Made by a program: the position numbers and the translations under genes
From: Actinophytocola oryzae
Lineage (GTDB): Bacteria; Actinomycetota; Actinomycetes; Mycobacteriales; Pseudonocardiaceae
NCBI RefSeq assembly: GCF_004364325.1
Contig: NZ_SOCP01000008.1
Coordinates: 372,001 to 436,000, forward strand
DNA: 64,000 nt
Reading direction: 5' to 3'
Part shown: piece by piece, positions 44,276-56,073 of the stretch
Position numbering within the stretch: position 1 is the stretch's first letter
Layout: the number at the start of each line of letters is the position of its first letter
Notes under the pieces: model-generated
Told to the model about the DNA's origin: nothing
What the model saw: the letters and a program-made list of their open reading frames with translations, nothing else
Database searches by the model: none

Positions 44276-45543
44276 AACCCCTGTTGATCAAGGGTGCCCG
44301 GCCCTACGGCGAGGAACCGCGCGACCTGCTGCTCCGCGACGGCCTCATCGCCGAGGGCGCGGTCGACGACGCCGAGGTGATCGAGGCCGACGGCCTGATC
44401 GCGCTCCCCGGCTTCGTCGACCTGCACACCCACCTGCGTGAACCCGGCCGCGAGGACACCGAGACCATCGCCACCGGCTCGGCAGCCGCCGCCCTCGGCG
44501 GGTACACGGCCGTGTTCGCCATGGCCAACACCGACCCGGTCGCCGACAACGCGGTGATCGTCCAACACGTCGCCCGCCGAGGCCGCGAGGTGGGCCTCGT
44601 CGACGTCCACCCGGTGGGCGCGGTCACGGTCGGCCTGAAGGGTGAGCGGCTGGCCGAGCTGGGCACCATGGCGGCCACCGGCGTCCTGATGTTCTCCGAC
44701 GACGGCCACTGCGTCGCCGACCCGCTGCTCATGCGGCGCGCGCTGGAGTACTCGACCGCGCTGGACGTGGTCATCGCCCAGCACGCCGAGGAGCCGCGCC
44801 TCACCGAGGGCGCCCAGGCCCACGAGGGCGAGCACGCCGCCCGCCTCGGCCTCGCGGGCTGGCCGGCCGCGGCGGAGGAGTCGATCATCGCCCGCGACTG
44901 CCTGCTGGCCAGGCAGACCGGCGCCCGCCTGCACGTGTGCCACGTCTCGACGGCGGGCGCCGCTGAGCTGATCCGGTGGGCCAAGAGCCAGGGCATCACG
45001 GTGTCCGCCGAGGTCACCCCGCACCACCTGCTGCTGGACGACGAGCGCCTGGCGACCTACGACCCGGTCAACAAGGTCAACCCGCCCCTGCGGACGGCCG
45101 CCGACGCCAAGGTCCTGCGTGAGGCGCTGGCCGAGGGCGTGCTGGACTGCGTGGCCACCGACCACGCGCCCCACGCCCAGCAGGACAAGGACTGCGAGTG
45201 GTCCGCCGCCCGCCCCGGCATGCTCGGTCTGCAGACGGCGCTGTCGGTGGTCGTGGCCACCATGGTCGAGCCGGGCCTGCTCGACTGGCGCGGCGTGGCG
45301 CGGGTCATGAGCGAGCGCCCGGCCGCGATAGCCGGGCTGACCGACCAGGGCCGCCCACTCGAAGCAGGCGAGCCGGCCACGCTCACCCTGGTCGACCCCG
45401 CGGCGACGTGGACCGTCCGGGGCGCCCTGCTGGCCAGTATCGCCGCCAACACCCCGTACGAGGGCATGACGCTGCCCGGCCGGGTGGTCACGACCGTGCT
45501 CAACGGCAGGGTCACCGCCCACGAAGGAAAGGTGCTCCAGTGA
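44272..45543 (+). CDS. pyrC: Dihydroorotase (class I)
   Basis: A 423-residue zinc amidohydrolase. GFVDLHTHLREPGREDTETI holds the first two His, HVCHVSTAGAAELIR the next, VSAEVTPHHLLL another, and DCVATDHAPHAQQDKDCEW the metal Asp. It closes carbamoyl-aspartate to dihydroorotate. GTG 44272 lies inside the pyrB stop. The C-terminus GRVTAHEGKVLQ runs into the carA start. Confidence 0.96.
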   Translation: MKPLLIKGARPYGEEPRDLLLRDGLIAEGAVDDAEVIEADGLIALPGFVDLHTHLREPGREDTETIATGSAAAALGGYTAVFAMANTDPVADNAVIVQHVARRGREVGLVDVHPVGAVTVGLKGERLAELGTMAATGVLMFSDDGHCVADPLLMRRALEYSTALDVVIAQHAEEPRLTEGAQAHEGEHAARLGLAGWPAAAEESIIARDCLLARQTGARLHVCHVSTAGAAELIRWAKSQGITVSAEVTPHHLLLDDERLATYDPVNKVNPPLRTAADAKVLREALAEGVLDCVATDHAPHAQQDKDCEWSAARPGMLGLQTALSVVVATMVEPGLLDWRGVARVMSERPAAIAGLTDQGRPLEAGEPATLTLVDPAATWTVRGALLASIAANTPYEGMTLPGRVVTTVLNGRVTAHEGKVLQ

Positions 45544-46655
45544 CGCAGGCTGCCCTGGTCCTAGAGGACGGCAGGGTCTTCCGCGGCGAGGCGTTCGGTG
45601 CGACCGGCGAGACCCTCGGCGAGGTCGTCTTCTGCACCGGCATGACCGGCTACCAGGAGACGTTGACCGACCCGTCGTACCACCGCCAGATCGTGGTGGC
45701 GACCGCCCCGCAGATCGGCAACACGGGGTGGAACGACGAGGACGACGAGTCGAGCCGGGTGTGGGTCGCCGGCTACGTGGTCCGCGACCCGGCCAGGATC
45801 CCGTCCAACTGGCGCTCGCGCCGCACCCTCGACGACGCGCTCGTCGAGCAGGGCGTGGTCGGCATCGCGGGTGTCGACACCCGCACGCTGACCCGCCACA
45901 TCCGCGAGCGCGGCGCGATGCGCGGAGGTGTTTTCTCCGGCGAGGCGCTCACCAGCGTCGACGAGATGGTGGAACGGGTGCTTGCGAGCCCCCAGATGGT
46001 CGGTGCGGACCTGGCGGGCGAGGTCACGGCCCCTGAGGCCTATGTGGTCAAACCAGTCGGTGAAAAGCGGTTCCGGGTCGCGGCGCTGGACGTGGGCATC
46101 AAGACGAACACGCCTCGCATGATGTCCGAGCGGGGCATAGAGACCCACGTCCTCCCGTCGAACGCCACGGTCGACGACGTCCTGGCCCTCGAACCGGACG
46201 GTTTCTTCCTGGCGAACGGCCCCGGTGACCCCGCGACGACCGACGGCCCGGTGACGTTGACGAAGGCGGTCCTCGACCAGCGGATCCCGACCTTCGGCAT
46301 CTGCTTCGGCCACCAGATCCTCGGCCGCGCGCTGGGCCTGTCCACGTACAAGCTGCGCTACGGGCACCGGGGCATCAACATCCCGGTCATCGACGTGGCC
46401 ACCGGCCGGGTCGCGATCACCGCCCAGAACCACGGCTTCGCCATCGAGGGCGAGCCCGGCCAGCGCTTCGACACCCCGTACGGCGCGGCGACGATCAGCC
46501 ACTACTGCCCGAACGACGGCTGCGTCGAGGGTGTGCGGGCCATCGACACCCCCGCTTTCTCGGTCCAGTACCACCCGGAGGCGGCGGCCGGCCCCCACGA
46601 CGCCGCGTCCCTGTTCGACGAGTTCGTCGCCCTGATGAGCGAGGGGCGGCGATGA
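45540..46655 (+). CDS. carA: Carbamoyl-phosphate synthase small subunit
   Basis: A 371-residue glutamine amidotransferase subunit. The N-terminal domain starts QAALVLEDGRVFRGEAFGA with TGMTGYQETLTDPSYHRQIV. The class I GATase domain has FLANGPGDPATTDGPV, FGICFGHQILGRALG (nucleophile Cys), and SVQYHPEAAAGPHD (His and Glu). It supplies ammonia to CarB. Its ATGA stop overlaps the start of the ATPase gene rather than carB, which is unusual. Confidence 0.96.
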   Translation: MTQAALVLEDGRVFRGEAFGATGETLGEVVFCTGMTGYQETLTDPSYHRQIVVATAPQIGNTGWNDEDDESSRVWVAGYVVRDPARIPSNWRSRRTLDDALVEQGVVGIAGVDTRTLTRHIRERGAMRGGVFSGEALTSVDEMVERVLASPQMVGADLAGEVTAPEAYVVKPVGEKRFRVAALDVGIKTNTPRMMSERGIETHVLPSNATVDDVLALEPDGFFLANGPGDPATTDGPVTLTKAVLDQRIPTFGICFGHQILGRALGLSTYKLRYGHRGINIPVIDVATGRVAITAQNHGFAIEGEPGQRFDTPYGAATISHYCPNDGCVEGVRAIDTPAFSVQYHPEAAAGPHDAASLFDEFVALMSEGRR

Positions 46656-47833
46656 GTTCGCCTGACACTCCCCAACTCGGGATCGAGCGGCTTCGCATCC
46701 GGAACTACCGCGTGCTCCGGGACGTCACGTTCGAGCCCCTCACCTCCATGACTGCGCTGGTGGGAGCCAACGGCACCGGCAAGTCGACGGTGTTCGACGC
46801 CCTCCGGTTCCTGCAGCAGGCGGTCAGCGGGGGGCTTGCCGCACCATGGGACGAACGCGGCGGCCTCGCCGAGATTCGCAGCCGCGAAGCCGTCGGCCCC
46901 GTTGAGATCGAGCTGACCTGCCGGATCGACCTGGAGCGGTTCCACTACCGACTGGCGGTGGACGAGGACGAGGGCACGCCGGTCGTGCGAGCGGAAGAGC
47001 TGACCTGGGAGGACACCCGCCAGCCTGTCCCCGGCGCTGAGTCCTTGCTGAGTTTCAACGGAGGTACCGGAACACTGGCCGGTAGTGGTTCCGCAGAGCC
47101 TGCCTCCCTATCCAGTCCTGATGTGCTCGCTGTGGCGGTGTTCGGCCAACTGGACGTTCATCCGCACATTGTCAGGTTCCGGCGGTTCGTCACGCGGTGC
47201 CGGCTTTCGAACCTCGACATCGAGCGGATCCGCGCCGGCAACGGTTCATCACGCAAGACGGCCAGGTTGTCGACGACCGGCGACAACCTGGCGACTGTGG
47301 TGCTGCACCTGCGGGAACGCAAGTCAGAAGTGTGGGAACCGGTCATTCGGGAGCTTCGGCGCTACGTACCAGGCCTGGCGGACGTCGTCCCGGAGCGGCT
47401 CGGGGATGGCCGCGACATCGTACGGATCAAGGAAGAGGGCGCCGACGAGCCGATCCTTCCCGTGAACATCTCCGAAGGGACCTTGAAGCTGCTCGGCTAC
47501 CTCGTCGCACTGCGCGAGCCCGCGTCGGTCCTGCTGCTGGAGGAGCCGGAGAACCAGGTTCATCCTCGGCTGCACTACCTCCTCGCGGAGGCCGCACGAT
47601 CGTCTGCCGAGAGCGGCCAGGTCATCGTCGCGACGCACTCACCTCGTCTCGTGGACGCGATGCGCCCCGAAGAGGTCTGGGTCCTCTACCGAGCTGAGGA
47701 CGGCTATGCCCAAGCACAGCGGGCAGCCGACATGCCGAGGCTGGTCGACATGGTCGAAGCAGGTGGAGCACTCGGGGACCTGTGGACCGAGGGGTACTTC
47801 AGCGTCGGTGACCCGTTGACGGGGCGATCGTGA
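46652..47833 (+). CDS. ABC/OLD-like AAA ATPase inserted between carA and carB
   Basis: A 393-residue ATPase of the RecF/OLD/AAA15-21 type. IERLRIRNYRVLRDVTFEPL is the typical first strand pair, LVGANGTGKSTVFDALRFLQ is Walker A (38-46), and PVNISEGTLKLLGYLVAL is the ABC-like signature. VLLLEEPENQVHPRL is Walker B with the catalytic Glu, and VIVATHSPRLVDAM is the H-loop. There is no nuclease domain in this chain. ATGA overlaps couple it to carA and to the DUF4276 gene. Third-position GC looks lower than in carA and carB. By family it is a defence or repair-type ATPase; a role in pyrimidine synthesis is unlikely. Confidence 0.9.
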   Translation: MSSPDTPQLGIERLRIRNYRVLRDVTFEPLTSMTALVGANGTGKSTVFDALRFLQQAVSGGLAAPWDERGGLAEIRSREAVGPVEIELTCRIDLERFHYRLAVDEDEGTPVVRAEELTWEDTRQPVPGAESLLSFNGGTGTLAGSGSAEPASLSSPDVLAVAVFGQLDVHPHIVRFRRFVTRCRLSNLDIERIRAGNGSSRKTARLSTTGDNLATVVLHLRERKSEVWEPVIRELRRYVPGLADVVPERLGDGRDIVRIKEEGADEPILPVNISEGTLKLLGYLVALREPASVLLLEEPENQVHPRLHYLLAEAARSSAESGQVIVATHSPRLVDAMRPEEVWVLYRAEDGYAQAQRAADMPRLVDMVEAGGALGDLWTEGYFSVGDPLTGRS

Positions 47834-48439
47834 CTGTCACCGGCCCGGTGCGGCTGGAGGTACTCGTGGAGGAGCCGTCCGCGGAACTCGCGTTGCGGAG
47901 CCTGTTGCCACGCATAGTCCCGGAGTGCCCCTTCAAGATCTACATTTTCAACGGCAAGCACGACCTGCTCCGACGACTTCCTCAGCGGCTTCGTGCCTAT
48001 TCGTCCTACTGGTCGGAAGCGAACCTGCGCGTCGTCGTTCTGCTGGATCGCGACGGCGACGACTGCGTCCGGCTGAAAGCCGAGTTGGAGCGGATCGCGG
48101 TGGCTTCCTCACTGCCCTCCCATGCGGTGATGTTCCGCATCGTGATCGAGGAGCTCGAGGCGTGGTTCCTCGGCGACGTGCCGGCCCTGTGCCACGCGTA
48201 TCCCCGGCTGCCCGCCAGCCTGGGGCAGCAGGACGGCTACCGGGATCCGGACGCGGTCCGAGGGACGTGGGAAGCGCTCGAGCGGGTTCTGCGCAAGCAC
48301 GGCTACCACCGGAAAGGTCTGGCGAAGTACGTGGCAGCCGGAGAGGTCGCGCCGCACATGGATGTGGACAACAACCGTTCCAGGAGTTTTCAGGTGTTTC
48401 GAGACGGCCTGCGCAGGCTCGTGAAGGAAGGCGGCCGCG

Positions 48440-48453
<14 letters not shown>
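47830..48453 (+). CDS. DUF4276 (Toprim-like) partner of the ATPase
   Basis: A 207-residue protein. VRLEVLVEEPSAELALRSLL resembles the Toprim Glu motif, and LRVVVLLDRDGDDCVRLK carries a DxD-type motif. FRIVIEELEAWFLGDVPAL and YHRKGLAKYVAAGEVAPHMDVDNNRS in pieces to residue 180 are the DUF4276 landmarks. It would bind metal and may be a nuclease or primase-like catalytic partner. It starts at a GTG inside the ATPase stop, and its own stop lies 14 bp inside carB, so the pair is locked into the pyr operon. Confidence 0.88.
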
Positions 48454-51738
<3,285 letters not shown>

Positions 51739-51742
<4 letters not shown>

Positions 51743-52560
51743 GGGCCCCGTTCGGCGCCAGGGTCACCGAAGCCGTCGCGGCACACGGGCCGCTGTGCGT
51801 CGGCATCGACCCGCACGCGTCCCTGCTGGAGCAGTGGGGCCTGCCCGTCGACGCGACCGGGCTCGAGCGCTTCGCCATGACGTGTGTCGAGGCGCTCGCG
51901 GGCGAGGTCGCGGTCGTCAAGCCGCAGTCGGCGTTCTTCGAGGCACACGGCTCCGCGGGCGTCGCGGTGCTGGAGCGGGTGGTAGCCGGCTTCCGGGACA
52001 CCGGGACGCTCGTGCTCCTCGACGTGAAGCGTGGCGACATCGGCTCCACGATGGCCGCCTACGCCCAGGCGTACCTGGGGGAGGGCTCGCCACTGGCGGC
52101 CGACGCCGTCACGATCTCGCCGTACCTTGGCTTCGGCTCGCTCACCCCGGCGCTCGACCTCGCCGAGCGGACCGGCCGAGGGGTGTTCGTGCTGGCGCTG
52201 ACGTCCAACAAGGAGGGCCCGCAGGTGCAGCGGGCCCGCGACGAGAACGGGGTGACCGTCGCGCAGGCGATGGTCGACGAGGCCGCCGCCAGGAACGCGG
52301 GCGCGAGCCCGGTCGGCCCGGTCGGCCTCGTCATCGGCGCCACGGTCGGCGCGACGGAGCTGGACCTGTCCAAGCTCAACGGGATGATCCTCGCGCCGGG
52401 CTTCGGCGCGCAGGGCGCGGGCGTGGCCGACCTGGCGTCGGTCTTCGGGCCGGTGCGCGAGCGCGTCCTGCCGTCCTCGTCGCGGGACATCCTGCGCCAC
52501 GGCCCGGACGTGGGGACGCTGCGGTCGGCCGCGCTTCTGGTCAGGGACTCCGTGAGCTGA
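51739..52560 (+). CDS. pyrF: Orotidine-5'-phosphate decarboxylase (actinobacterial type)
   Basis: A 273-residue TIM-barrel decarboxylase of the longer PyrF subfamily. LCVGIDPHASLLEQWGLP is the conserved start, VVKPQSAFFEAHGSAGV and VLLDVKRGDIGSTMAAYAQAY hold the catalytic Lys-Asp network, and FVLALTSNKEGPQVQ and GMILAPGFGAQGAG follow. It makes UMP. The GTG start is inside the carB stop and this gene ends the coupled pyr block; pyrD is not in the window. Confidence 0.95.
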
Positions 52561-52599
52561 CGAATCTCCCGAACTGGATTCCATCTCGGATTTCGATCC

Positions 52600-52967
52600 G
52601 GACGAACTTGCCGGAATCCCGCGTAACGGCAAGGTTTGACTGGATTTCATATTTCCGTCGTGGAAAGCGCGTACCCGTCCGCGGCGAGCGACACGCGGCC
52701 GATTCCCCCGGCTTTCCCCATGGTCGCGGCACCCGGCCGCCGCCTCTGTGTCGAAGCCTGGCCGGTGCTGCGGCAGTTGGTCAGGCCACACCGTCCCACC
52801 TGGGGGAACTCGCTCCCGCTGGCGCGTTCGTGGCCGCCTGGTCGCAGCTCCTGCCGGGCGATACGACCCCCGGTGTCGCGCTCGCCTACACCCTCACCAA
52901 GATCGTTCTGCCATACCACGTCGAAGCGCTTCGCGCCGCGCGTGCGGTATGGTCCCGACACACCTGA
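52600..52967 (+). pseudogene. Possible frameshifted small gene between pyrF and mihF
   Basis: Third-position GC suggests coding in one frame up to about 52800 (PMVAAPGRRLCVEAWPVLRQ) and then in the next frame to a TGA at 52965, reading ELAPAGAFVAAWSQLLPGDT, then TPGVALAYTLTKIVLPYHVE and ALRAARAVWSRHT. A single indel near 52800 would join them. I do not recognise the product and see no start with a good RBS. It may be a remnant or a sequencing artefact. The rest of 52561-53134 holds only promoter-like sequence. Confidence 0.35.
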
Positions 52968-53061
52968 CCCGAAGGTGTTACCGCAGGTCCACGGGTGTTC
53001 GCTACTGAGAGTTGATCTATGCTCTCGAGTGCATCACCCACCGCACTAAGGTGGACCCGCG

Positions 53062-53091
53062 TTGTCACGACCAGCCGGTCCTCGGTAACGT
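53062..53091 (+). promoter_or_regulatory. Candidate promoter of mihF-gmk-rpoZ
   Basis: TTGTCA (53062-53067) and TAACGT (53086-53091) are spaced by 18 bp and lie about 44 bp before the mihF GTG. They resemble an actinobacterial primary-sigma promoter. This is based on sequence similarity only. Confidence 0.35.
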
Positions 53092-53134
53092 CGCGACACC
53101 GATCCGCAGAAAACCCCACCCCCCGGAGGAAATC

Positions 53135-53452
53135 GTGGCCCTTCCCCAGCTGACCGAGGAGCAGCGGGCCGCAGCGCTGGAGAAGGCGGCTGCCGCCCGA
53201 CGCGCCCGAGCTGAGCTCAAGGAGCGCCTGAAGCGAGGTGGCACCACCCTCAAGGATGTGCTCGCTCAGGCCGACAAGGACGAGGTCCTGGGCAAGATGA
53301 AGGTCACCGCACTGCTCGAGGCCCTGCCGGGCGTCGGCAAGGTGCGTGCCCAGCAGATCATCGAGCGTCTTGAGATCGCCCCTAGTCGCCGCCTGCGCGG
53401 CCTCGGCGACCGCCAGCGCAAGGCGTTGCTCGCCGAATTCAGCGGCGAGTGA
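53135..53452 (+). CDS. mihF: Mycobacterial-type integration host factor
   Basis: A 105-residue nucleoid-associated protein of the mIHF/sIHF family. LPQLTEEQRAAALEKAAAAR and RRARAELKERLKRGG give the N-terminal helices, and ALLEALPGVGKVRAQQIIERL with SRRLRGLGDRQRKALL is the helix-two-turn-helix-like DNA-binding part. It bends and compacts DNA. GTG 53135 has a GGAGG 5 bp upstream. The stop overlaps the gmk start. Confidence 0.95.
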   Translation: MALPQLTEEQRAAALEKAAAARRARAELKERLKRGGTTLKDVLAQADKDEVLGKMKVTALLEALPGVGKVRAQQIIERLEIAPSRRLRGLGDRQRKALLAEFSGE

Positions 53453-54048
53453 CGAGAAATGCGAATCGGAGGGGCCGGCTGGTCGTACTAGCCGGCCCTT
53501 CCGGCGTAGGTAAGAGCAGCGTCGTCCACGAGCTGCGGAAGCTCTACCCGGACCTGTGGTTCAGCGTGTCGGCCACCACGCGGGACCAGCGACCGGGCGA
53601 GCTGGACGGGGTGGACTACCGGTTCGTCACGGCCGACGAGTTCGACCGGATGATCAAGAACGACGACCTGCTCGAGTGGGCCGAGATCCACCGGGGCATC
53701 CACCGGTCCGGTACGCCGAGGGCCCCCATCGAGGACCGCCTGGCCGCCGGTGAGCCCGCCCTGGTCGAGGTCGACCTGCAGGGAGCCCGCAACCTGCGCG
53801 AGGCGATGCCCGAGGCCTACCTCGTGTTTCTGTCGCCGCCGAGCTGGGACGCCCTGGTCGAGCGGCTGGTACAGCGCGGCACCGAGGCGCCGGAGGTCGT
53901 GGAGCGTCGCCTGCGGACCGCCAAGGAGGAACTGGCGGCCCAGTCGGAGTTCGACGCTGTGGTTGTCAACACCGACGTGCGGAGCGCCGCGCGCGACTTG
54001 CTAAAGTTGATACTTGACAAGTCCTCTGATCAGCTGGAGAACCACTAG
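53449..54048 (+). CDS. gmk: Guanylate kinase
   Basis: A 199-residue nucleoside-monophosphate kinase making GDP from GMP. RLVVLAGPSGVGKSSVVHEL is the P-loop, FSVSATTRDQRPGELDGVDY binds GMP, and LVEVDLQGARNLREAMPEA holds the acidic contact. GTG start overlapping mihF; the stop overlaps the rpoZ GTG. Confidence 0.96.
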   Translation: MTRNANRRGRLVVLAGPSGVGKSSVVHELRKLYPDLWFSVSATTRDQRPGELDGVDYRFVTADEFDRMIKNDDLLEWAEIHRGIHRSGTPRAPIEDRLAAGEPALVEVDLQGARNLREAMPEAYLVFLSPPSWDALVERLVQRGTEAPEVVERRLRTAKEELAAQSEFDAVVVNTDVRSAARDLLKLILDKSSDQLENH

Positions 54049-54338
54049 TGATCACACCCGCCGAGTTGGGCGCACTGGGCGACCCCTCGAGCCAGCAGCT
54101 CGAGGGCATCACCAACCCCCCGATCGACGACCTTCTCGACAAGGTCAGCTCCAAGTACGCCCTGGTGATCTACGCGGCCAAGCGCGCACGGCAGATCAAC
54201 GACTACTACGCGCAGCTCGGTGAGGGCCTGCTCGAGTACGTCGGCCCGCTCGTCGAGCCGGGCCCCCGCGAGAAGCCGCTGTCCATCGCGCTCCGCGAGA
54301 TCCACGCAGGCCTGCTGGAGCACACCGAAGGCGAATGA
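54048..54338 (+). CDS. rpoZ: RNA polymerase omega subunit
   Basis: A 96-residue subunit that aids RNA polymerase assembly. NPPIDDLLDKVSSKYALVIY and AAKRARQINDYYAQLGEGLL are the conserved helices, and EKPLSIALREIHAGLLEHTE is the actinobacterial C-terminus. The start is the last base of the gmk stop (A of TAG then GTG). Twenty-one bp after its stop the 131-bp repeat array begins. Confidence 0.95.
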   Translation: MITPAELGALGDPSSQQLEGITNPPIDDLLDKVSSKYALVIYAAKRARQINDYYAQLGEGLLEYVGPLVEPGPREKPLSIALREIHAGLLEHTEGE

Positions 54339-54359
54339 GTGGGCCGACGCCGGGAATAG

Positions 54360-54793
54360 GCCTGCGAACGCTGAGCGGAGCGAGGCCATGATCCAGAGCG
54401 GGCCGCCGGTGTCTGGACTGACGAGCACGGAGGCCCGGCGAGGTACGAGCCCTGGGTCTCCGCGCGCAGGAGGGAAGACGCCGGGTACAGGCCTGCGAAC
54501 GCTGAGCGGAGCGAGGTCATGATCCAGAGCGGGCCGCCGGTGTCTGGACTGACGAGCACGGAGGCCCGGCGAGGTACGAGCCCTGGGTCTCCGCGCGCAG
54601 GAGGGAAGACGCCGGGTACAGGCCTGCGAACGCTGAGCGGAGCGAGGTCATGATCCAGAGCGGGCCGCCGGTGTCTGGACTGACGAGCACGGAGGCCCGG
54701 CGAGGTACGAGCCCTGGGTCTCCGCGCGCAGGAGGGAAGACGCCGGGTACAGGCCCGCGAACGCTGAGCGGAGCGAGGCCATGATCCACAGCG
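54360..54793 (+). repeat. 131-bp tandem repeat, three units plus a partial fourth forming the coaBC start
   Basis: Units begin with GCCTGCGAACGCTGAGCGG at 54360, 54491 and 54622, exactly 131 bp apart and nearly identical; a fourth partial unit starts at 54753 and runs into coaBC. Each unit contains GAGGTCATGATCCAGAGCGG or GAGGCCATGATCCAGAGCGG, and the last copy supplies the coaBC ATG (54781, ATGATCCACAGCGGG). Each also carries the folded element seen at 12211-12308, with outer stem CCGGTGTCT/AGACGCCGG and inner stem CGGAGGCCC/GGGTCTCCG. No protein is encoded convincingly. Confidence 0.9.
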
Positions 54794-56007
54794 GGACCTC
54801 CCGCGTCGTTCTGGGCGTTGGCGGCGGTATCGCCGCCTACAAGGCGTGCGAGGTCCTTCGGCAGCTGACCGAGTCCGGACACTCGGTCCAGGTCGTGCCG
54901 ACAGAGGCGGCGCTGCGTTTCGTGGGCGCCGCGACGTTCGAGGCGCTGTCCGGGCAGCCGGTGCACACCGGCGTCTTCGACGACGTGCACGAGGTGCCGC
55001 ACGTGCGCATCGGCCAGGAAGCCGACCTGGTGCTCGTCGCGCCCGCGACCGCGAACCTGCTGGCCAAGGCCGCACACGGGCTCGCGGACGACCTCCTCAC
55101 CAACACGCTGCTCACCGCACGCTGTCCGGTCATGATGGTGCCCGCGATGCACACCGAGATGTGGGAGCACGCGGCCACGCGTCAGAACGTGGCGACACTG
55201 CGCGAGCGCGGCGTCGTGGTGACCGAGCCGGCGAGCGGCAGGCTGACGGGCAAGGACACCGGCAAGGGGCGGCTCGCCGACCCCGCCGAGATCGTCGACC
55301 TGGCCAGGTTGCTCCTGGCCCGGCCGGACGCGCTGCCGAGGGACATGGCCGGTCTGCGGGTCGTCGTGTCGGCCGGTGGCACCCGGGAGGCGCTGGACCC
55401 GGTCCGCTACCTGGGCAACCGCTCGTCCGGCAAGCAGGGCTACGCTCTCGCGCGCACCGCGGCGCAACGCGGCGCGCAGGTGACGCTGGTCGCGGCGGCG
55501 ACGGTCGGGTTGCCGGAGCCCGCGGGCGTGGAGCTGGTCCGGGTGGGCACGGCACTGGAGCTGCGTGACGCCATGCACGTCGTGTCACCAGGTGCTGACG
55601 TGGTGGTCATGGCGGCCGCGGTTGCCGACTTCCGCCCGGTGTCGCAGGCTGAGTACAAAATCAAGAAGACCGACCGGGACCCGGACCCGGTCGCTCTGAC
55701 GCGCAACCCGGACGTGCTCGCGGAGCTCGTCGGGGTGCGGTCGCCGGGCCAGGTCATCGTCGGCTTCGCCGCGGAGACCGGCGACGGTGGCGCTGACGTG
55801 CTGGAACACGCTCGTGCGAAACTGAAGCGCAAGGGCTGTGACCTGCTCGTCGTCAACGCTGTCGGGGAGGGCAAGGCCTTCGAGACCGAGGACAACGCCG
55901 GCTGGCTCCTGTCCTCCGACGGGTCCGAACGGCCTATCGCACTGGGCTCGAAGGCGCACATGGCGTCCGATATATGGGATGCCGTGGTAACGCTGACTCA
56001 TAACTGA
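54781..56007 (+). CDS. coaBC: CoaBC, phosphopantothenoylcysteine synthetase/decarboxylase
   Basis: A 408-residue bifunctional enzyme of coenzyme A synthesis. The CoaC part has VVLGVGGGIAAYKACEVL (FMN loop) and VPAMHTEMWEHAATRQNV. The CoaB part from about residue 190 has VVVSAGGTREALDPVRYLGN, RSSGKQGYALARTAAQRG and AEYKIKKTD. The ATG and its GGAGCGAGG lie inside the last partial unit of the tandem repeat, so residues 1-5 (MIHSG) derive from repeat sequence; conserved protein begins at SRVVLG. Confidence 0.95.
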   Translation: MIHSGTSRVVLGVGGGIAAYKACEVLRQLTESGHSVQVVPTEAALRFVGAATFEALSGQPVHTGVFDDVHEVPHVRIGQEADLVLVAPATANLLAKAAHGLADDLLTNTLLTARCPVMMVPAMHTEMWEHAATRQNVATLRERGVVVTEPASGRLTGKDTGKGRLADPAEIVDLARLLLARPDALPRDMAGLRVVVSAGGTREALDPVRYLGNRSSGKQGYALARTAAQRGAQVTLVAAATVGLPEPAGVELVRVGTALELRDAMHVVSPGADVVVMAAAVADFRPVSQAEYKIKKTDRDPDPVALTRNPDVLAELVGVRSPGQVIVGFAAETGDGGADVLEHARAKLKRKGCDLLVVNAVGEGKAFETEDNAGWLLSSDGSERPIALGSKAHMASDIWDAVVTLTHN

Positions 56008-56073
56008 GCGGCGCTCGATACCCAGTTCATACGCTAATCGCAGCAACCAGGGAAAGAGTGGGTGGGAAACGTC

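Noticed and set aside
54400..54490. Hammerhead-type ribozyme in the repeat (CTGACGAG ... GGAAGA)
   Set aside because: The GAAA core element is imperfect and the outer stem pairs the segments that should form two different helices, so the three-way junction cannot form.
54392..54760. CRISPR array
   Set aside because: Units are 131 bp, directly tandem and nearly identical throughout, with no unique spacers, and no cas genes are in the window.
54206..55578. Minus-strand frames through the 131-bp repeat and into coaBC
   Set aside because: The periodic peptide (PGVFPPARGDPGLVPRRASV) is just the repeat read antisense; no independent evidence of coding.
56008..56073. SAM riboswitch in front of metK
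   Set aside because: Only 66 bp separate coaBC and metK and no SAM-binding core is visible.
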